This document shows positions 9,603-19,159 of a DNA stretch of 64,000 nucleotides, in pieces. The DNA comes from Acidimicrobiaceae bacterium (lineage in GTDB: Bacteria; Actinomycetota; Acidimicrobiia; Acidimicrobiales; RAAP-2). The notes under the pieces were generated by a model. That model was not told the origin of the DNA and ran no database searches. It saw nothing but the letters and a program-made list of their open reading frames with translations. The position numbers and the translations under genes were made by a program. The number at the start of each line of letters is the position of its first letter. Position 1 is the stretch's first letter. The stretch is from contig PMON01000060.1 of the NCBI GenBank assembly GCA_003162395.1, forward strand, positions 1 to 64,000, in the 5' to 3' direction.

Positions 9603-10186
9603 TTCAGACCGACCCTGTTGCCTATGACGCCGAGTTCATCCCCCTCACGATGCCCGCAGCCGGGGCGAACGAGGTTCGAGCGACGCTGCTGTATGCCTTC
9701 GCAGGCGATGGGCCGGGGATCCAAGAGCTGCGAATCGACGCGGAGGCGGTCTCGGTGCCGAACCGCACGCCGTCCGAGAAGGCGTCGCCGACCGGCTCCG
9801 TGGTCGTCACCGGCTTTGGCGCTACGTCGCTCGCCCAGGGAGCCAGCCAGCCCACGTCCGTCACGCTCACGGGCGAGCGCGCGGCGCAGATGCGGTCGAT
9901 CTTCGACCGCCTCGGGCTGGGCGCCTCCCCCGACGCGTGCATGGAGTATGAGCCCCTCTACAGGATCCAGTTCGTCGGCCCTGCATCCCGCCCAGCGTCC
10001 ATGAGTGCCGCCGGCGACTTCTGCGGGGGCGACGACGTTGGTGTCTCGACGGGTCCGGGGACCGGGACGACGCTGTCGGACCCTCACTGCCTCCTCCTTG
10101 CCGAGGTAGTCCGAGTGCTCCCCGCACGATCTGCATCGGCGACTCGCGACGCGCTGCACGAGTGCCGCGTGACCTACGTCGGCTGA
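9521..10186 (+). CDS. Hypothetical extracytoplasmic domain, probable out-of-frame C-terminus of the preceding lipoprotein
   Basis: Protein-like composition begins VAGTRASIVAFLLHHLPAG...; no signal peptide of its own. Confidence 0.5.
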   Translation: MAGTRASIVAFLLHHLPAGARNNQGIMIQTDPVAYDAEFIPLTMPAAGANEVRATLLYAFAGDGPGIQELRIDAEAVSVPNRTPSEKASPTGSVVVTGFGATSLAQGASQPTSVTLTGERAAQMRSIFDRLGLGASPDACMEYEPLYRIQFVGPASRPASMSAAGDFCGGDDVGVSTGPGTGTTLSDPHCLLLAEVVRVLPARSASATRDALHECRVTYVG

Positions 10187-10225
10187 AGTGAGACAGGATG
10201 AAGCATTGGAACCAAAGGAGACAGC

Positions 10226-10642
10226 ATGCGCAAACTGATCGGGCTTCTCGTCAGCACGGTGCTCCTGGTCGCAGTCGGCTCCATCGCGTGGAGTGCAGTC
10301 GGCAGTGCGTCGACGCCCGTGACTGCACCGTCGGAGGCGACGTACGCGACGCACCTCCTCAAGAATCCGGCGAACGCCAAGGACTGGCGCGGACAAGAGG
10401 ACGTCGCGGTCATGCCGGGCTGGTACAAGTACGAGGTGGTCAGCTACACAGCCCCGAGTTGCTGGTACGTCAGCGGGAAGGGCGCGGTGGGATGGCCAGG
10501 TTGGGCGAACTCAGGTGATGTGACCGGCTTCGTGCAGGTGCTGAAGGCCGGCGTCAGCGTCAGCTTCAAGTGTGCCAACGGGCACGCAGCCGGCGCGATG
10601 TTCGTGACCTTGATTCCCACCACGATGAGCGGTACCCCGTAG
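10226..10642 (+). CDS. Small secreted protein
   Basis: Signal peptide MRKLIGLLVSTVLLVAVGSIAWSAVGSA; SD AAAGGAGA. Confidence 0.7.
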   Translation: MRKLIGLLVSTVLLVAVGSIAWSAVGSASTPVTAPSEATYATHLLKNPANAKDWRGQEDVAVMPGWYKYEVVSYTAPSCWYVSGKGAVGWPGWANSGDVTGFVQVLKAGVSVSFKCANGHAAGAMFVTLIPTTMSGTP

Positions 10643-10899
10643 GGCGGTGCGAACCGCTTCATGCCGAGTCGCGCCTTGATTCGGCGAGTTACGGGAAGGG
10701 ACCCAGGTAACCAACGGCTGTGCGCTTGAGCAGGGATGTCAAGCTCTCTTCCAGTGACGCGCTCAACTCGGTCGAGCCCGGCATGGTGTTGGAGGACTTC
10801 ACCGATCTGCAGGGGCCGCAGAACTTTCTTACTCAACACATTGCACGCCGACGCGCCTGCAACAGACCACGAATTGAATTATCGTCAAAGGAAGCTTCC

Positions 10900-10940
10900 G
10901 GCACTTCGCCGTGCCGTGCCAGTCGCTTGGCGATTGGCAC
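10900..10940 (+). promoter_or_regulatory. Structured 5' leader: two adjacent hairpins upstream of CDS 10966
   Basis: ggcac/gtgcc (10900-10904/10911-10915); gtgccagtcgc/gcgattggcac (10916-10926/10930-10940), 11 bp with one G.U. Confidence 0.45.
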
Positions 10941-10965
10941 ACCACCAAATCACAGGGGACACGCC

Positions 10966-11934
10966 GTGAAGACCATCGAATTGAAGACATGGGGAACCCG
11001 AGTCATCGTGCTCGCAGGCCTTGTGGCGATCTGCGCCGCGGGCACGAGCCCGGTGGATGCGGCGGTACACCGCCAAGCCGTGAGGAGCGCGGTGACGAGG
11101 ACCGTCGCCCTGCAGGTTGACTCGACGTTCGCCAAGCCGGGCTCCGTCCAGGTGCAGGACGTGAGCGGAACGGTGCTGGCCACGTGTAAGGGCAAGAAGT
11201 CACCGGGATCGGTGACGTGCATCGTCCACGTCCCAGACGCGAAGAGCGTCGTGTTTGTCGCGAAGCCCAACGTGGCCGGCGAGTTCAAAAAGTGGACAGC
11301 CGCGTGCGAGTCCGCCCCTGGACCAGTCTGCGCGCTCCGCGTGACGTCCTATGTCCACGTCGTCAGCCACTTCGGAGCGCCCACCCATGCGCCGTACGAA
11401 GTGCCGACCCTCAACGCTGTGGATGGAGATACGACCGGTTGCACCGGAACCTCGGACTCCCAGGAGGTAGTTGGAGCAGCATTCCCCGGAGGCGCCCCAG
11501 TCACGCTGAAGGACGACGGACATCTCGTGGCGTCAGGTATCACCACGGTCAGTGGGAAGGCCACGTTGAGCTACACCACGACGTCGGAGCCTGGCATCTA
11601 TCGCAAGCTCGTGATGAAGGCCCTGGGTAAGACGGCAACGACGGACGTCTACAACGTGGGGTCGGTCTGCTCCTATTGGAACGGCATCGGCACGGGTACG
11701 GTCAGCTTCAAGGTGGTGGGAGCCGACTTCGACGCCACCAGCAAGGTCGGGGTCACGTTCGGAAGCCACAGTACGGTTGGGGCAGCAACGGATGCGTCGG
11801 GCGCCTTCACGGTGACGACACCCAACTACGCGTGCACCGCAGGAGCCACCAAGAATCTGGTCATCAGTGCGAAGCGAGGAGTGGGATCGAAATTCGCCCG
11901 CCCATTCGCGTACACGTTCGTGGTGACCTGCTGA
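10966..11934 (+). CDS. Secreted hypothetical protein, Ig-like
   Basis: GTG start, signal peptide VIVLAGLVAICAAGTSPVDAA; paired Cys, beta-rich. Confidence 0.65.
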   Translation: MKTIELKTWGTRVIVLAGLVAICAAGTSPVDAAVHRQAVRSAVTRTVALQVDSTFAKPGSVQVQDVSGTVLATCKGKKSPGSVTCIVHVPDAKSVVFVAKPNVAGEFKKWTAACESAPGPVCALRVTSYVHVVSHFGAPTHAPYEVPTLNAVDGDTTGCTGTSDSQEVVGAAFPGGAPVTLKDDGHLVASGITTVSGKATLSYTTTSEPGIYRKLVMKALGKTATTDVYNVGSVCSYWNGIGTGTVSFKVVGADFDATSKVGVTFGSHSTVGAATDASGAFTVTTPNYACTAGATKNLVISAKRGVGSKFARPFAYTFVVTC

Positions 11935-12273
11935 CCTGACGCTCGTCACCCCCGGGAGCGTGCAACGCGCATCTCGAGAGTCGCTCAGGTCACACGAGTG
12001 CACGCTCGGCGGTCATCGGGCCTGGAAGCATCGTCGTGGGCTGACGGCTTGATTGCCGATTGCGAGCGCTCTCGGGAGCTCGGAGTGCCTCCCTGAGTGC
12101 GGCCATCCTGCACCGGTGGATCAAGCAGACCTCTTGGACACTCGCGACGCGCTACCCGGGTTCCGCTTCACGTACGGGGCTGAGGTGGTTCGACCCACCA
12201 ATGCGAGCGCGTGACAGTGCGAGCGCGTGTCGCTTGTGGGACCATCTCAGCGACAACTCGAGGTGGCTTCTGC

Positions 12274-13995
12274 ATGCGCTCCATTGCACCAACGACGATC
12301 TCCAGGGCGCGTGCAGCACTCGGCCTGTTGGTCCTCATGTGCGGATCACTTGCGCTGGTCGGGACCGGCGACGCGCTCGCGGCCATCGCTCACTCCTCGA
12401 GTGCGCGAGGAGCATGGAGCACGCCGAAGCTCGTGCCGGGGATCGTCGCGCTTGATCACACTCGGTTCAACAGCGCGGCGGTCACCACCGTCTCGTGTCC
12501 CGCCCGGAACTGGTGCGGGGCCGGGGGTACCTATGGCGACGTGCACGGCAACTCCCAGGCGTTCGTCGTCGTCGGCGGACCTGAAGCTGGGGGGCTGGCT
12601 CGTGAGGTGCCGGGTCTCGCGATGCTCAACCATGGAAGCGCGTCGCTGACCTCGCTCTCGTGCGCGTCCCCGGGGAACTGCAGCGCGGGCGGGTCCTATC
12701 AGAACGCGTCGCTCACGACGACCGCGTACGTCGTCAATGAAGTCCACGGCGCCTGGCAGCGCGCCCACTCGCTCGTCGAGTCCCCGACCGGTGAGGTCTC
12801 GGACATCACCGCGCTCTCCTGCTCCGCTCCAGGGGATTGCTCGGCCGTCGGCGACGACGCCTCGAATCTCGCGGTGGTCACGAGCGAGGTGAGTGGGACG
12901 TGGGGTCCGGCATCGATCGTCCCGGGGCTCTCGGTGCTGGGCACGACGGGGTCGCTCACCTCGATATCGTGCGCCTCGCCCGGGGACTGCAGCGCCGGCG
13001 GCTCGGTGGGCAACAGCACGATCCCGGAGAATCCGCAGCCTTTCGTCGTGAACCAGGCGGGCGGGACCTGGGGGAGCGCCCAGGAGATCCCGGGGGTCGC
13101 GGCACTCAACGTCGGCGACATGGCCGCGGTGACGTCGCTCTCGTGCGGGGCGCCTGGGGACTGCAGCGCGGGGGGCTACTACACCGACGCAAAGGCGGCC
13201 CAACAGCTGTTCGTCGCCACCGAGCACCACCACACGTGGCAGGCCGGCCGCGAGCTGCCAGGCCTGCAGGCGCTGAACGGTGGTGGCTTCTCGACCCTCG
13301 CGTCGCTGTCCTGCCGGGGCGCGGGCGCCTGTGCGGCTGTCGGGAGAGCATCCGTGCACATGGGGAGCGGCAGCCTGTACGTGTCGGAGGGCATCGTTGC
13401 CGTGGAGTCAGCGGGATCCTGGCACGCTGCCCGGGTCGTCCCTGGCCGCGAGGATCTGCAGAGCAGTGCGCTGACGTCGGTGTCGTGCGGCTCGCCGACT
13501 GCCTGCACTGTCGTCGGCTACACGGTCAGTGGCGCCTCCCAGCCTGTCGCCGCGGACGAGTCCAGCGGAGTCTGGCAGGCGCTCCATCCGACCTCGGGAC
13601 CACAGCAGCAGACGGCAGCGTCGCACGCTGGGCCGCTCGTGGTCGCCTGTGCCGCGGCCCTCTCCTGTGTCGCGGGGGGCTGGATGCCGTCGAGCATCCG
13701 AACCGAGGCGATGCTGATGACCGAGCGCCCTCGGGCGCCGGCCCCTGCGATTTCGCACCTCTCGCCAGCCGGCGGTCCCGCGCGCGGTGGCACCGTCGTA
13801 GTCGTCTACGGTACGCACCTTGACGGCGCGACGAGCGTCAGATTCGGGGCGAAGCCAGGATCTGACGTCCACGTAATCGATCCCGGTGCGCTGCGCGTGA
13901 CGAGCCCGCCTGGCGTCGACACCGTCGAGGTGCGGGTGACCACCGGCGGCGGGACCACACAGACCGGTTCGCACACGCGTTTCACCTACCGCTGA
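12274..13995 (+). CDS. Secreted Cys-pair repeat protein with C-terminal IPT/TIG domain
   Basis: Repeats SCASPGNCSAGG, SCSAPGDCSAVG, SCASPGDCSAGG, SCGAPGDCSAGG; C-term PAISHLSPAGGPARGGTVVVVYGTHLDGATSVRFG. Confidence 0.85.
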   Translation: MRSIAPTTISRARAALGLLVLMCGSLALVGTGDALAAIAHSSSARGAWSTPKLVPGIVALDHTRFNSAAVTTVSCPARNWCGAGGTYGDVHGNSQAFVVVGGPEAGGLAREVPGLAMLNHGSASLTSLSCASPGNCSAGGSYQNASLTTTAYVVNEVHGAWQRAHSLVESPTGEVSDITALSCSAPGDCSAVGDDASNLAVVTSEVSGTWGPASIVPGLSVLGTTGSLTSISCASPGDCSAGGSVGNSTIPENPQPFVVNQAGGTWGSAQEIPGVAALNVGDMAAVTSLSCGAPGDCSAGGYYTDAKAAQQLFVATEHHHTWQAGRELPGLQALNGGGFSTLASLSCRGAGACAAVGRASVHMGSGSLYVSEGIVAVESAGSWHAARVVPGREDLQSSALTSVSCGSPTACTVVGYTVSGASQPVAADESSGVWQALHPTSGPQQQTAASHAGPLVVACAAALSCVAGGWMPSSIRTEAMLMTERPRAPAPAISHLSPAGGPARGGTVVVVYGTHLDGATSVRFGAKPGSDVHVIDPGALRVTSPPGVDTVEVRVTTGGGTTQTGSHTRFTYR

Positions 13996-14312
13996 CAGGT
14001 CGTGCGGCCGACGTCGAAAGCGATGCAAGCACGTCGGGCCTCACATCCTTCGGCGGAACGCATCGTCATCTGGGTTGGAACGGCTCACGCCTACGAAGGC
14101 AGAGTTTCACGATCTCGCCGAGGTCCGCGACGTAGAGCAACCGTCCATTGGGGCTGGATACGAGCGGTGACCACGCACCTGCGATCCTGGACACCATTGT
14201 CCTGAGGGCTCGAACTCGCGGATGATCCGACGCGTCGAAATCGAACTCAGCGTGTGAGATTGTGTGGCGAGTCCTAGGTCCAGTTGGCGAGAACGTGTCT
14301 GCGCCGACGTCG

Positions 14313-14999
14313 TCAGCTGACTCGGCGGAGCGTGTTCGCGTCCGTGTGGTGCAGGGGCTCGTCGAGGTCGCTCATCTTGAGGATCGTGTCCTCTTGGTAC
14401 GACCACGTGTCGCCGTCGGTCTGGATCGTCACCTCGTAGCTGAGCGTGCTGGCGCGCTTCGCCAGATACGTGTTCTCGCCAATGGCGTACTGCAGCTCGC
14501 CCTGGGCGGCCCGCATCGTGAACTCGGTCGCGTCCGCAGTCGCGATGCCGCCCGCAAGCACGGTGATGCCGCGCGGGACGACGAATCCCCTGAGGACCTC
14601 GCCGGTCGCTGCGTCCCACAGCCAGTACCCCACCTCGGTGTGGAACGGGTTCTGCTCATCGCCGCGCCACATCGCCGTCTTGTAGTCAAGGCCGTAGAGG
14701 TGCTGGTCGCCGTTGTCGACAGGACCGAACGGCTTCAGGGTCGCCTTCTCGAGGTACGGGGTGCCCAGCACCTTGCCCTTTGCGTGCGAGAACGCCGTGT
14801 CGAGTCCTCCCGTGTCGCTCGCCCACTCTCCTGCAAGTGCCTGCAGGGGTCCCCACTCTGTCGCCACGTCGTGCTCCTCGCGCTCGTCTCGGGCCGTCTG
14901 GACTCTAGGCAATCGCACCGGTGCCCGCGCGCTCCGCGGCGACCCCGCTGCCTCGAGGTCCGGTGGCCGGACGTCCTCGACCCAAATGGACGAGCTCAT
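14313..14999 (-). CDS. Nitrobindin-like heme-binding beta-barrel (DUF1794/FABP-like)
   Basis: LAGEWASDTGG...YGLDYKTAMWRGDEQNPFHTEVGYWLWDAATGEVLRGFVVPRGITVLAGG. Confidence 0.8.
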   Translation of the reverse strand: MSSSIWVEDVRPPDLEAAGSPRSARAPVRLPRVQTARDEREEHDVATEWGPLQALAGEWASDTGGLDTAFSHAKGKVLGTPYLEKATLKPFGPVDNGDQHLYGLDYKTAMWRGDEQNPFHTEVGYWLWDAATGEVLRGFVVPRGITVLAGGIATADATEFTMRAAQGELQYAIGENTYLAKRASTLSYEVTIQTDGDTWSYQEDTILKMSDLDEPLHHTDANTLRRVS

Positions 15000-15088
15000 C
15001 GACTCGTCGAGCTCGATGGGGTCGATGGGGTCGGGCCTCGGACCATCAGGCCCGGGTTCCCTTCCAAGCACACGCTGCCTCGTTGGTT

Positions 15089-15478
15089 CTATGAGAGGCT
15101 CTGGATGATCTCGACGATGTCCTGGCCGCGGTAGCCACGCGCGCGGGCAAACTCAAGAAGGTCGCGGACCTGCTCGACGACTTGGCTGCGATCGGGCCCG
15201 CCGGTGATACGCACGCCACGCCCGCGGGTGAAGTCGACCGTCCCTTCCTTGCGCAGCAGATGCAACGCCCGGAACACGGTGTTCTTGTTGACGCCGAGCA
15301 CCGCAGCAAGGTCGACGGCGGGCGGGAGGCGCTCACCGGGGCCGATCTCACCCTCGGCGATCGCGCGGCGAATCTCTCCCGCCACCTGGTCGTGAAGGGA
15401 CATCGGGTCGTCGCGGTCAACGTTGAAGTCGACATTCGCCGCCGGCCCGTCGTCGTTCTCGCGTCTCGAAGCGCACAT
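15089..15478 (-). CDS. GntR-family transcriptional regulator (short, YtrA-like)
   Basis: SLHDQVAGEIRRAIAEGEIGPGERLPPAVDLAAVLGVNKNTVFRALHLLRKEG. Confidence 0.9.
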   Translation of the reverse strand: MCASRRENDDGPAANVDFNVDRDDPMSLHDQVAGEIRRAIAEGEIGPGERLPPAVDLAAVLGVNKNTVFRALHLLRKEGTVDFTRGRGVRITGGPDRSQVVEQVRDLLEFARARGYRGQDIVEIIQSLS

Positions 15479-15496
15479 CGCAGTTGATCCAGTCGA

Positions 15497-17386
15497 TCAG
15501 CTGATCCGGGCGATGGTCACCCTCGTGGAACCTGGTGCCGCGACGACGCCGAACAGCGCCGCTCGGAGCACGGAGCCGATGGTGCTGTAGAACCCATTCA
15601 GCAAGAGAGGTCGAGACGACCAGTGGTGCGCGCGGTCGACAAGGCGCACCTCGAATGACATCTCGCGAAGCTCGCTGCCGCGCGCGTCGACCGACGCGAT
15701 CCCCGTCGCGACGCAGATCGATGCCGTCGTGCAGGCGACGCCGGTCAGCTGGTTGTTGCGGCGGATGGTCGGCACGACGGCCCACGTCATGCCGGCGTTC
15801 GAGGTCGCGACGATCCCGGGCTGGGACCCGCCGCGTCCCATGACCTGGCCAATCGCGACACAGGCCTGGCTCGTGGCGCACGCGACAGAGTTGAGTCCAG
15901 CGACCGCTTGTGGGACCGCAGACCTCGACCAGGTTGCGCCCCCGTCATGCGAGACGATCACCGAGAGCTGCGTGGCGGCCGGTCCATACGAGAAGACGCC
16001 GCTGAATCCCCCGACCGCCACGCAGGTCGAGCCGACGCACGTGACCGAGGACAGTGGGCTGACCGAGGTGGGCGCGTGCACGCGCCGCAGCACCCCGTCG
16101 CGCCAGAGATAGACGACGGAGTCACCGAAATGTTGGGTTAGAAGCCCAGATGACTCCTTGCCGCCCACGAGCACGCACTCGGTGGGCGAAGGACAGGCCA
16201 CGCCCTCGAGCTCTTGGCTCTGCAAGTGGAGAGCGGCGAGGCGCCAAGTAGTGCCGCCGTCACTCGACGTCAGCAGCCCGTTCGCGGCGGCCGCGCAGAA
16301 AGTCGTGGTCAGGCACGTGACCGCCGTGACGGTGCCCGTCCCCGCAGGGAGCGTGGACTGCGACCAGCCCTCTCCCTTGTCAGGGGTGCGGAAGATCGCA
16401 CCTCGCCGGGTCGCCTGGGTCGCGAGCATGCAAGCGGCAAAGGACGCGCAAGAGGCGCCTTCGATCTTCACGACCCCCACGGGAAGCGGCTGGGAGACCC
16501 ACGGGGAGAAACCCGTCGAGCTCCCAAGGATCACGGCACCGAGCACATCGACGCCGACGAGCTCGCAGTCCGACGTCGTCGGACACGTCATCGCCCCGAC
16601 GTCGGTGTCCTGTGGCGCGAGCGTCGGCGTCGTCCAGCTGGCTCCGCCATCGTCAGTCGTCGTCACGAGTGGTCGATATCTGGGCGCGAAGTCGTCCCAC
16701 GCAAAGCACGCTGTTGTCGTGGTGCACGCAACGCCTGAGATCCCCGCGAGCGACTTGGGCAGAGGATGCGTCGTCCACAGGCTTCCACCGTCCGTCGTCG
16801 ACAACAGGTGGCCGCGAGCGTTCGAGTTCGCGGCGACGTCGCACACCTGTGCGGAGATGCACTGGACGCCCCTGGCGCTCATGCCATCCGGGAGTTGCGT
16901 GGCGACGGACCAGGACCTCCCGCCGTCACGCGAGGTGGCGATCAGCGCGAGCGCACCGAGCGGCGCCGAGCCCGTCGGCGGGGTCGTGCCCGTCGCAATG
17001 CAGAAGATCGCGGTAGGACACGTGATCGTGCCAAAGGCGCCCACACCGCGGATCGCCAGCGGCGACCAGCTACGTCCGGCATTCGTCGACAGGAACATCC
17101 CCTTGTACGTCGAGAGCACGCAGTTCGTGGACGTGCTGCAAGCCGTGACGCCGATGCCGTTGCGCACCTCGGGGACCGATTCGATCTGCCAGTGGACGCC
17201 ACGGTCCGTCGACCGTGCAAGGAGCGGGCTCTTAGAGCCAAGCCGGTAGCCCGCGCCGGCAAGGCAGGTCGTGCCCCTGCACGACACACCGAGAAGCCCC
17301 GACGTGCCCGTCGGCATGGATCCGCGCGACCACGTCGATCCGCCACCACACTCCTGCGCATTTGGTCCTAGCCAAAATAGTACCAT
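15497..17386 (-). CDS. Cys-pair/BNR-type repeat (sialidase/Ycf48-like propeller) protein
   Basis: Repeated TCPTAIFCIATG, ACTTTTACFAWD, ACPSPTECVLVG plus S.DGG.TW motifs. Confidence 0.8.
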   Translation of the reverse strand: MVLFWLGPNAQECGGGSTWSRGSMPTGTSGLLGVSCRGTTCLAGAGYRLGSKSPLLARSTDRGVHWQIESVPEVRNGIGVTACSTSTNCVLSTYKGMFLSTNAGRSWSPLAIRGVGAFGTITCPTAIFCIATGTTPPTGSAPLGALALIATSRDGGRSWSVATQLPDGMSARGVQCISAQVCDVAANSNARGHLLSTTDGGSLWTTHPLPKSLAGISGVACTTTTACFAWDDFAPRYRPLVTTTDDGGASWTTPTLAPQDTDVGAMTCPTTSDCELVGVDVLGAVILGSSTGFSPWVSQPLPVGVVKIEGASCASFAACMLATQATRRGAIFRTPDKGEGWSQSTLPAGTGTVTAVTCLTTTFCAAAANGLLTSSDGGTTWRLAALHLQSQELEGVACPSPTECVLVGGKESSGLLTQHFGDSVVYLWRDGVLRRVHAPTSVSPLSSVTCVGSTCVAVGGFSGVFSYGPAATQLSVIVSHDGGATWSRSAVPQAVAGLNSVACATSQACVAIGQVMGRGGSQPGIVATSNAGMTWAVVPTIRRNNQLTGVACTTASICVATGIASVDARGSELREMSFEVRLVDRAHHWSSRPLLLNGFYSTIGSVLRAALFGVVAAPGSTRVTIARIS

Positions 17387-17442
17387 GAATCGCAGGGTTC
17401 GAGGGTCACCCAGTGGATCGGATCGCTGTCGTGGTCGCCGCG

Positions 17443-18768
17443 TCAGCGCCGACCTCGCCGCCGTGACGTCAAGGTGCTCAGAAACAGGCCCAACGCCAGC
17501 ACCATCACGACGAGCATCGACGCGCCGAGGGCGATCCAGCCGAAGAACTTGTGCAGCTCCTGGCTCTCCGTCACGTCAATCACAACGGTCGTCCTTCGAG
17601 TTGAGTTGACGTGCACGCGGTAGGTGCCCGAGGTGGGAGCTGCGAACTGGACGACGCCCTGCACTGGCCCGTCGTGGTAGGTGGTGTGTTCCGAAGGATC
17701 GGCATCGACGGCGTGAACTTGGCTCCCGGATGGGTCGGTCACCGTCACGTCGCTCGGTGCGAACGACACGCACTGACCTGACGGGCACGAGAACGTGGCC
17801 TCGAAGATCACGTACGTGCCGGTCGACAGCGTGAAGCTCGATGAACCCGGAATGGACATCGCAGGTGGCGTATCGAGGTACGGGCTGAGCCGAATGAACG
17901 AGACCGTGGCGTCCGTCGCGAGGACGCCCGCGGCTACCAGGGCCATCGCGATGGCGAGCAGACGGCGACGCCGATTGCTGCTGCGCAGCTGGAGCGGGAC
18001 CGTCACCGGCGCCGCGACGTACGGCTGGTATAGGCCAGCAGGCCACGGAGCGGGCGGGGGGTACGTGAGCGCACCAGGTGGCACTCCCGCGGGTGCCACC
18101 GGCGCGTACGTCGGTGCGAGCGGGGGTGGAGATGGCGGAGCGGGCGTGACCGAGCGCGGCAGTGCGCTGCGCAGCGTGGCGATCGTCGTGAGGAGCCCGC
18201 TGAACTTCTCGACGTCGACGAACGCAACCTCGTTGGTCATCGATCGCTCCACGAACGGCCATCCGGTCCCTCGCAGGAACCCCATCGAGGGCGACGCTGA
18301 CCTCGACCCGAAGAGGGTGCGGACACCAAACGGCGTCGTCGGCGTCAGGGCCCAGATGATCGAGCCCCGATCGCCGCGCCGCGACCGCTCCACCGTCATC
18401 ACGGCTGTGTCGAGGTTCGCGTCCTTAATCTGCGTGCCACCGCCTCGGATGGCGAGCGCTCTTGTGTCGGTCACCGCATACGTCGTCCGCTTCCGGTCCC
18501 ACCGCTTGTAGAAGAAGCGACCGACGATGAGGTACAGCCCGATGAGCACGAAGGGGATGCCAAACAGTCCGCCAATCGGAGCAGCGCCGCTGGAGGTGGT
18601 GACTCCGATCTCCCAGAAGATCGCGAAACCACCCCAGAAGAGCGAGAAGGGGACGAGGTAGAGGTCGGCCTTGGAGAAGATCACCCTTGGATTCGGTCCC
18701 CCCTGCCAGATGACCCGCTCATCGGGAAGGAGCCACCTCGTTGGACTCGGTCGAGCTGTCGTGCTCAT
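17443..18768 (-). CDS. PH-like domain membrane protein with Pro-rich linker
   Basis: LLPDERVIWQGGPNPRVIFSKADLYLVPFS...YAVTDTRALAI; TM segments; PPAPWPAGLYQPY linker. Confidence 0.65.
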   Translation of the reverse strand: MSTTARPSPTRWLLPDERVIWQGGPNPRVIFSKADLYLVPFSLFWGGFAIFWEIGVTTSSGAAPIGGLFGIPFVLIGLYLIVGRFFYKRWDRKRTTYAVTDTRALAIRGGGTQIKDANLDTAVMTVERSRRGDRGSIIWALTPTTPFGVRTLFGSRSASPSMGFLRGTGWPFVERSMTNEVAFVDVEKFSGLLTTIATLRSALPRSVTPAPPSPPPLAPTYAPVAPAGVPPGALTYPPPAPWPAGLYQPYVAAPVTVPLQLRSSNRRRRLLAIAMALVAAGVLATDATVSFIRLSPYLDTPPAMSIPGSSSFTLSTGTYVIFEATFSCPSGQCVSFAPSDVTVTDPSGSQVHAVDADPSEHTTYHDGPVQGVVQFAAPTSGTYRVHVNSTRRTTVVIDVTESQELHKFFGWIALGASMLVVMVLALGLFLSTLTSRRRGRR

Positions 18769-19159
18769 GGTGAGCGAGGGGCAGCGGTGCCGGTGCGAGC
18801 GCAGTGACTAGACACCCGAGCCGACCACGATCCGAATCTATCCGTAAAGGGATGATCGACCTGGCCCGCTCCCTGGCAACGACCCGAACTCGAGGACGAG
18901 TGGTGGTCACGTCGCTCGACGGTCACGTCCCAGTGTGCCAAGTCGTGACGAAGCCTCCACAGCTGACGGAGCACGTCTGAGTCGTGCGCCGTCACCGGCG
19001 GCACGACTGGCTCATTGCCGGCGACGTCGTCGCCTTCTGCGAGGCCCACGCGCTCAGTTCATTGGAGCCCAGAGCGTCCTGTCAAGGTCATCGACGTGAC
19101 GCAGTCGGCACGCCGACCTGGTCCGCGCACGGTGGCGCGGGCCAGGTCGGTGGCCGTCA

